Shown here in pieces: positions 25,501 to 34,900 of a stretch of DNA of 64,000 bases (positions within the stretch are counted from its first letter, which is position 1; each line of letters begins with the position of its first letter). The notes under the pieces are model-generated. The model saw nothing but the letters and a program-made list of their open reading frames with translations, ran no database searches and was not told where the DNA came from. Both the position numbers and the translations under genes were made by a program. Origin of the DNA: Sweltsa coloradensis (Eukaryota; Arthropoda; Insecta; Plecoptera; Chloroperlidae); NCBI GenBank assembly GCA_024449915.1, contig JAMZAV010000168.1, positions 992,001 through 1,056,000 of the forward strand. The letters are read 5' to 3'.

Positions 25501-27917
25501 GTCGCCTTTGTGTATGAAAGAGAAATATATTTTACCAACGCAAGCAAAAATTATCTGTGCTAGATCACAGAGTTCCTCCGTGTGCAAGATCCACGCTGAG
25601 CTAGCGTGAAAAGAATTGACAAAGTTGTTAGGTTGGGAAAACAATTTAGAGCCACCTGCATTCTTTCGTTGGGACCACTATACCTACATACATTTCAATC
25701 TATTAACGACACTGGTTTAACGATCTCACACGTATTACTTGTTATTACCGCTATAAACGAATCACTCGCGCACTCTTCCCGCCGCGAACCACCTGTTGAG
25801 AGATGAGGGATACACTTGTGATGTAGGAGGAGGACGTCGACGAGGTCCCCACACTCACGGGTCGAGTGTGACATTAACACTCGGAGCTCCGAGCTAAATG
25901 CACGTGCGACTTTGATGAACAGCCAGCCAGGGTGCTATTCTTAATTCTTATGCACATCACAGTCACACAACATTGTTACAGGCCATTCATGCAATTCGAT
26001 ACGATTGATTTTGTAAGGCGAGCGAGAGAAGAGAGAGGGATAAGGGTACATGGTCGATTCGAACAGAACTGAACCACTTCCACATATTATTGTGTCCATT
26101 TGGCGTTTTCCCAATGTTTAAAGTTTAAACTACCTAAATACAGGGTGCGAATTGACGGGGGGGATGGGGGGACTGCCCCCCTCTGGTAATTCATCCCTGG
26201 CTCTGTTTTACTGAAAGGTATCCCCGCCGGGGAATCACCACCTCTGGATATCCATCTCATCTCATCTCATCTCAAATGACTTTATCTCGTAGTGTTAATA
26301 AATAATGAGTCAATTCACACATATCCCTTTCAAAATATTACCTCAGATCGCTTCTAATGCCATCTCGAGGGCAATAATACCCCAACATTTTTTTTTGCAA
26401 CCCTGCCTAAATATCACAACATAGCACAATATCACCAACAATTGTACCTATATGTGTTGTGTATGGTTTTAACGTAAATTAAAATACCTTTAACCAAACC
26501 AAGGTCACTACAAACAAACAAATTTCTTCTCTCTCTGCACCCATTGCCGACTCGTGGACGTTTCAACATTGCTCCGGGCCAAGAAGCAATTTTAATAGAA
26601 TAATATGTTTGTACACAATATGGCGTGTGGGGTGCCCCTTTCTGCTCTTGTCCCATCACAAAAAAATGCAAAAATGCAAAAAAAAAAAAATGCAAAATGC
26701 ATGTTATGCAAAATTGTGTAAATCATGGACACCTTATCTTTCCATGGGTAGTCTTATCGAGATGATAAGCGATCATGAGTAAATAGAACATGTTTTCACA
26801 CACAAATATTTAATTTTTTAAACAAACTATAACTGGTGTGGCTGAGTTTTAATACATTGTTGTCAATACATTGTATTTCAAATGTAAGTGTAGTTCATTG
26901 TTGTGTCTACATATATGCTTAATGAGATTTGTTTAGTTGTCCTCCTTTGTAAATCAAGAGGGTAGACGTTTAAAAAATGAAATCGTCTTGAATTATCCTA
27001 ATGGCGGCTGATTGAGTTAATTACTCGCCCCACTGCATCTCTGGGCCGCTCTGAATGCGGCGAGAATTGCATCGTGTTGAATGGCTACGTGCCAAACTAC
27101 GCCCCAGACATGTTAATGTTGTAGTCAGTCAACGCATCGCTTCTTAGTGTTCACGTTTAATTGTGTGTGTCGTCGGCCTGTTACAATGTTTTATCACATT
27201 TCTTTGTGTTGAAGCGACGAGGACCTACTATACTTATTCCTTATTAGAGCCAGCCCAGAGGAGGGGATCAAAGGTGGCCCCGCTAGCAAACTAAACACTC
27301 GTACTGGTTTTAACTAACTGTTACCGATAGTGTATTACCGACAGCAAGACTCTGATTCGGGAGGTCCCGGGTTCGAATCCCGTCAAGACCGCCAATTCTG
27401 ACTGAAGGTTATTGCGAATAAATACAAGCGATTGTGTTGGATATTGTCCTTTCCCAACTAGGTACCCTAAAACCCTAATAACCTAACAAGTCACCTGAAG
27501 AGGGTCACACTCGTCCCTACAGCGGGCATTCCTTCAAAAAGTAACCGCTATTGCATAATATTGTCGTAGCATGTGACGTTGTTGGGAGGTGTGTGCATTC
27601 CTACGATTCCCCCATTGAGAATCACGGGCATTTCCAAAAGCAGGTTTTTATGGAAATTTAGTGTGAAAATGAAATTTAGAAAAATGCTTTGATAAAATGT
27701 GACTGTAGCATTTATTTTCACAACAAATATTCCTACCTCTGAATGTACTATTGCAACCTGTCAAGTCCTTTGCAAGAGCCTAATCTTAAAATTCCCCCCA
27801 AAATTCTGTGGAGAACAGGTACCCATATTTGATTTCAACTGCGTCTACGCATAGCAAAAATGGTTGGCTTTTATTTCCACCTCAAGTATATTTACTGTTG
27901 TGTGCCCTAAAAACCCC

Positions 27918-27976
<59 letters not shown>

Positions 27977-28884
27977 CAAGTATATGACCCTGGGCATCCC
28001 TCCCCATACAGGCTTCATCACATAAAATCAAGTATAGATTGGATTGCACAATTTCCAAATCAAGGACATCAGGTTTTATATTTGATTTGGTTGATAATCT
28101 ATGACTCGTTTGGTATGCACTATAGCTACTGCCAAATCAATGATAATTGATAATATTGAGACCAATTCACATTTGATCGAAATCAAATAATCCAATATTA
28201 GTTGACGCCAATTATTTATCTTGTTGTTATCTAAAAGCTTTTTATTTTTTATCAACTTGTTTTTATCATTAAACTAATTATATTTTAAGTGTGATTGCAC
28301 TTTTCGAGTGCATCTAATGCACTTGTTTCACAGTTTGCGTTCGTATCTATTATTATCATCGATGCATTTAGTTTAATCATGTTAATTTCTCGCTAAGGCC
28401 ACTTCACTTGCAGAATGTTGTCGTCTAGTCGCGTCCACACCGGCTGTGTACAGTCAGACCTCGAAGTTGAGAAATAACATCTGGATTTTGTTACTTTCCA
28501 CTCCAGGATTTCCTTGGGTTTATTTTACGATGCCTGGGTAGTAAATTTGAACGACTCTGGCCGTCTGAGACGTAATTGGTTATTGGGTTTCATATTCTGC
28601 ATATTATTTCTTCGGGTGGCTGTTTGAGTTTGGTAATAGGATTCGAGTAAATTGTGTAGGTATAGCCAACGAGCAGTCCTAACAATTGCATCAAGTTTGT
28701 GACCGGGGTATAGAATTGGTTGGCATGGCTCTGCTGATCGTAAAAGACGAGGAAAAAGAAGTCTATCTCGCAAATATAATATACCGGTAGATACCGGTAC
28801 TTTGTAGGGGAGTAAATTATTCTCCGAAACTAGAGGCGAGTTCTGACGGTCGTTGTCGGGGACACCTTCCCTTGACGACCTCCC

Positions 28885-28921
<37 letters not shown>

Positions 28922-31900
28922 AACACAAACGATGACGACCACAACGTGAGAAGCCTCCCCTTTTCCGTCCCCCTACATGTGGCTGGCTCTGACCAGCATG
29001 GGACTTCCCTCGCCATATCCCCTAGCATTTTAACCAACGGTTGACGCGCCCTGAATACAAATAAACTAAACCAAGTCCTAGCAATTACTCTGACACCACC
29101 TTAGATGCACAGTAGAAGCGCAGTAAAACCTAAACCCATGCAGTCTATCACGACCTTGTTTTTATCTACCTAATGCTTTGTGTTGTCGGAAATATTAGCA
29201 AACCAAATATTTTGCTTACACCTAAGAGTAATCGCGGGTGCACGCGCCGACCGCCCTTGAATTACTGGCTTGCTGCAAGCGTTATCTCACTGTCATTACC
29301 TGGTTCCCTCTGAACTGGTTTATTCTGACTGTTTATTGCACTGCAGTTTTAGGTTGTGTTCCGCAAAGGCGACCAGAACGACCAGTCTGCGACCAATGGA
29401 ATTTAAGTAAACACAATTTGCACCAATGACAGATCAGATTTGCAAGAAACGTATGCGATGCGTTGCTGTTTTCACTGTTGTGGTCGAGACCAAGAAGCCC
29501 ACAGTTTTATTCCGGTCGTGGGCTGGTCTTTGAAGAAAGCGCGGTTATTTCAAATTCTTTCATTGGAAATCATGGAATAATGTCAACTACCGACAATGTT
29601 CCTGTAACTACACATGGGTAGACAATAAATCATTCATTCTTTCATTCAAATCATTCATTTATTTAGTAAATGATATGATTTATGTAACATTTTAACGAGA
29701 TATCACAACTTTTCATTAAAACACGGCCTTGTAGATGCACGCACTATTTCGGAGCCAAGGCAGTCCTCAACAATCAGACGTTGAGTGAAACAATGAAAAT
29801 AACAATACCCAGTCGAGCCCAGAATGGTCGACCGGTCGCTTCTACGGAACGCAACCTTATGCTATTTTAGTGATAGTACTGGTTTCAGCACAAACAAACG
29901 TGCGCATGCGTGGCGTGGCACTTTCGTAAGTTGTGGGAGTTCTCAAAAGAGGGAGCGAAGCTACTTAATCAACAGGTCGTTGAAGAATATAAAAGTGGAG
30001 GTGCCGGGCCCGTGAATTTTAAGTTTTAACCCCCCCCCCCCTTTACCCCAGGGTCACAAAAACCATTCTGTATAATCCTTGTTGAAGGGCAACACCAACA
30101 AAAACTTGTGTCTAAAAACTAGATTACAAATTGCAAATCACATATAAAAATACAAATTCACATAAACACAAAATAAATATAAAAAATATTTACAATAATT
30201 TATCATTCTCATGAATTTCCCACCTTTCACCAATTGTTGGATGAGCGTAGCGAAGACTTCAATTTCACTGACCCCCCAAAAAATTTAGCTCGGGTGTTTT
30301 TTTTTTTGTTTTTTTTGTTTGTTTGTTTGTTTTTGTATTTTTGTCTGTTTGTTTGCTCTCTACCGGGCAAACGGCATATGCGATCTTGATGAAAATTTGA
30401 CAGGACCTTCAAAATCTCTGAACTTAGACTTGCCACGTTTTTGGGTACAATCGAAGAAAATTTCTCATGAATATCGTACTTTTACGATTTTTTGTGTGAT
30501 TTTCGTGCCATTTGGGCCAATTCTGACCAAACGGGTGGGGCAACAACGTTCATATTATATATGGACATGGTGATGTAGTACATTTTGAAAGAAAAAGTTG
30601 AGAAAGTTAGCCAGCATCTATAGAAATAAAGCTTTTAATATAAGTTTTTTGATTTTTTGTGCGATATTTTCGTGCCATTTGGGCCAATTCTGACCAAACG
30701 GGTGGGGCTACAACGTTCATATTATACATGGACATTAAGGTTATGGTGATGTTGTACCTTTTAAAAGAAAAAGTTGAAAAAGTTAGCCAGAATCCATAGA
30801 AATAAAGCTTTTAATATAATTTTTTTACGGTAAATAATACCAATTGACAAGACACAATAGAAACTTGACAACAATTACCTACAATGCGTAGGCAACAAAA
30901 CAAAGCACTTGCAAAAGTAAAGATATCCCACGCAAACTAAAAACTTTAAAAAGCTCATCCATCAACGGGGCGGGACTTTAGCGTTTTCCTAGTAGATAAT
31001 GAACATTGTATTGGTGTAGGCGCCGGTGTTAACATGAACTTTGCACCTACACCAATGTGTTATGTTTTTATTTCATTGCATTTGTCACCTGAATGTCCTT
31101 GGAAGAGAGTCCTTCACAGGGATGTGCCGTGTCGGTGGTGACAATGATCATGTGAAACAACTAAAAACTACAGATTGTTATGAGAAGGATAACTCGTACA
31201 TTACATGCGGGTAAATCTTAGTACGAGCTACAGATAAATGTATTGGTGTAGGCGCTGGTGTTAACATGAACTTTGCACCTACACCAATGTGTTATGTTTT
31301 ATTTCATTGCATTTGTCACCTGAATGTCCTTGGAAGAGAGTCCTTCACAGGGATGTGCCGTGTCGGTGGTGACAATGATCATGTGAAACAACTAAAAACT
31401 ACAGATTGTTATGAGAAGGATAACTCGTACATTACATGCGGGTAAATCTTAGTACGAGCTACAGATAAATGTATTGGTGTAGGCGCCGGTGTTAACTTAA
31501 CATGAACTTTGCACCTACACCAATGTGTTACGTTTTTATTTCATTGCATTTGTAACCTGAATGTCCTTGGAAGAGAGTCCTTCACAGGGATGTGCCGTGT
31601 CGGTATAAAACACAAGTTAGTACATTCAATTGGGAACCGGAATAGTGAGTGGTCTTTTGACCCAGCCAATAATTAACCAGGTACTCTTATAAAAATGGTA
31701 CGTTCTCTTCTTAATGAATGAGGGTAGATATTTTATATTGATGTTTTGATTGTCCACATGATGACTGAGAATATAAAAATACAGATCTAAATAAGATGGA
31801 AATGTTTAACTTCATTTAAGATTTGATGTAACTTTCTTATTATTCAATTTCACCTGCTGTGATAGCTTCTCTTTTGTTGAATGTTCAATATTCAAACAAA

Positions 31901-34900
31901 ACACATGTTCTCGTACACTTTGTCTTTAAAACAAGTCACATAGCCTGCAATGTAATATGTATAATTAATTCTTTCAGACTTTAGAACCTTATTGTAGGTA
32001 TAAAGCGTACACCCTGGACCAGAAGTAAATCAAGGGTTGGGTCCAACTAGACCCCTTGATCTACCTGATAATCTCTTGCTACACGCATATTGCATTTCAA
32101 GTGACGTGCAGTCGTGCATGTTGATTGAATCACGTGAAGCCTTACGTTTAACTCTTGTGCTTACAGGCGGGGCTCGGACACTGAATGTCCTGCTGAGTTT
32201 TGCAGTCGGCTGCCTCTTGGGTGACGTGTTCCTCCATCTGCTGCCGGAGGTCTGGAGTGAAAATGATGCCCGTAAGATAGTAATTCATAGTTATTATTGT
32301 TTAATTATTTTAGGTTGTAATGTTAATGTATGTGTATGGTAAATTGTACTTTTGGGACATTTGTCCTGTTGCAATGTGGCCACAAAATAAAATATATCAT
32401 AAAATAAATAGCAATGGCCCCAATGGGCATCAATTTCAAATATGGGTATCGATTATCTAAGAAAAGAGTCATTATCGATCGATAATATTGCAAATTTCGT
32501 TTTTGTTTGCATGAAATAAAAATTTGCAATATTGCATGAAATTTATGTTAATTTTGATAAAGAAACGTGCGCATCACACAGGAAACATCTTGAGTTAGCA
32601 GCTTTATCATCATTGTAAACTTTAAAGCAGCGACCTGTGCAGGGCTGCATTGCCAGGTGGCGAATCATTTGCTAGTGTGCGACAACGGGACTGTTTTAAA
32701 TTATATTTTGTTTGTTGATAATATGAAATTATTGATTTATTCAATTAGAAAATTAATGTCATAATTTTTTTTTTTTAACAAAAGCCCGCTTTAATCAAAT
32801 TGTTATTGTATTGAGTAATAGCAATTGTCGTAAAAATCTGCCTGTAATGGAGATCAAACCCAGAACCTCCATGTCTACGTAGGTAGGCATGAGGCTTGCA
32901 AATGTGTCTGGTCTCCCAACTGCCAATCGATAACCACCATTAAATCCAATAGAACTGCAATCATGAACAGTAATCCAATTTCCAACCCGCCTCCCACGTC
33001 TCGGTTCTACACTGTGACCAAATTAGATTACAACTCCATTAAACCTCTTGGCTATGGATCAAATCAGTGGGGTGTCGCTAGAACACATGGGACACCTACT
33101 GAACTGAGTCTGATCAATGCCACATGTCACTCACTACCGTAGGGACTTTTTATTTGTCTATCATGTACTTATAAAACAAACATACTATTTGTATTTTTTA
33201 AATGTTTTACACTCATTGATAAGATAGAGAAAACTATCTTGATGTTACAGAATCTTGTTGTTGCTTTCCATCTTCTGATAAGCAAGTCACGTCTACCATG
33301 GAAATAGGAAAGATTAGACTTAATTACTTAAAAGGGATCTAATTTTTTTAATGTGAATGTGAATGTGTACGGGGATGTTGACTCGAACCTATTGAATATA
33401 ATTTATTAGCCGCTATTTGATTAGTACATTAAATAAAAATTAGGTTAGTTAGTGCATTAAAAAAGAGAAAAAAATATTTAACATCTATCCTATTCAGTTA
33501 AAAAACTGATTTACAAAGGAGGACAACTAAATAAATCTACTTACATAGATGCACATACAGCAATGAACGGACAGTTTGAAATACTAATAGTACAACAATA
33601 ATGTATTTAAAACACAATGACAATGAAACACATGAGATAAGAATCTTATCCTCTTTTGTAAATCAGTTTTTAACTGAATAGGATAGAATCAATATCAAAT
33701 AAATAGCATTTTGTCACCTAATAATAGATTATGCCTACCTTTCAATTCAATGAATAATGGCAAGAGGTGAACTATAAAATATGTTTGATATGTTTAAAAG
33801 AAAATATGTTTGATTGAAAACAGTTTTGGCAGTGTCTGGCATTAAATATTGAATCTTACATTACTCGGTCACCATTCTAATTGAGCTGATAACTTGGGTA
33901 AGAGTTCCCTGTGACAGTGCCTTTGACTGTTGTCGATGGTGTGTTACTGCACAAAATATGCTGTTGTTCTATACACCAAAATATAAATAAATTTGTATTG
34001 GAAAAATATACATTTTCTATAAAGGCACAGAATAAATTAATTAATAGACTTCATACACCATAACTAAAAAATATACCAATACACAATCATTCTATCAAAA
34101 CTTCAGCAAACTGATTTAGCTAGTTTAAGTGTCAATTCAATTAATTATTGTAGTTTTATAAGGTACTAGTGGTTTGGTTATTTTTTGGTTTACTTTGAAG
34201 AAAGGTTGACAGGTTGGGAAAGCATAGAGAACATAAAGCCCAGCCTGAAGGGCTGGAGGCAACAAAACTGTTCACCTGCTGATGACAACAGCTGCAGCTA
34301 ATTTAAAGTTGTTTGTTACCTTAATCCACGACACGTTTCGTCCTTCTGGGACTCGTCAGGCGGATGGTGGTCACTAAAAATCAGCTAACTAGGTACATAC
34401 AAACAAAACTCACAACACATAACCAAACCTGTAGTAGGGCCATGCAAGAAGTAAATTCTGCATGCATGTTGTCATCATCATCAGCAATGTTACTTTACAC
34501 ACCATTCATACTGTTTTTGTATCATTAAGCCTTTTGTTATTATTAGGTTTCTTCTTGTATTACATTTTCCAATATAATTAGTGTGCAGAATTCCATCACC
34601 TGAATGATGTATTAATTTTTCTCATTGGTCTAACTTCAATTTTCATGTTTCAGATGGAGTTAAGGGCATGCACAATGGCCTTTGGGTGCTCACTGGTCTG
34701 CTGTTATTCATTATTCTTGAAAAGATTTTCTCTGTCTCCGTAAACACCGAAGCAACTGTCGAACCGGCGGAATCATGTAGCGCTACGAACAACACTCAAA
34801 ACAACAACACTGCCAAAGAAACGGAAAACTCCTCAGTCAACGGACACATAGAGCGCGCTACACCATTGCTAAATGGAGACTTGACAACGAACTGCCTCAC

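Larger units (their letters stand above)
27411..30236. other. Non-coding intron DNA
   Basis: Holds an AACT array with retroposon lead-in (27893-27976), a GAC microsatellite at about 28885-28921, and a C run near 30030. The minus-strand open frame over the GAC repeat encodes poly-Ser and is an artefact. No gene recognised. Confidence 0.5.

Noticed and set aside
25213..25644. 143-codon minus-strand frame with one hydrophobic segment
   Set aside because: No recognisable family, no acceptor/donor context and ordinary AT-rich composition; probably chance.
27910..27976. CRISPR-like or satellite array
   Set aside because: It is a 4-bp microsatellite with no spacers.
28525..29037. 170-codon minus-strand open frame with poly-Ser
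   Set aside because: Its only distinctive part is the GAC/GTC microsatellite; no domain, no splice signals.
31008..31604. CRISPR array or coding tandem repeat
   Set aside because: Units are 231 bp, fully repeated with no unique spacers, and carry stops in all frames.
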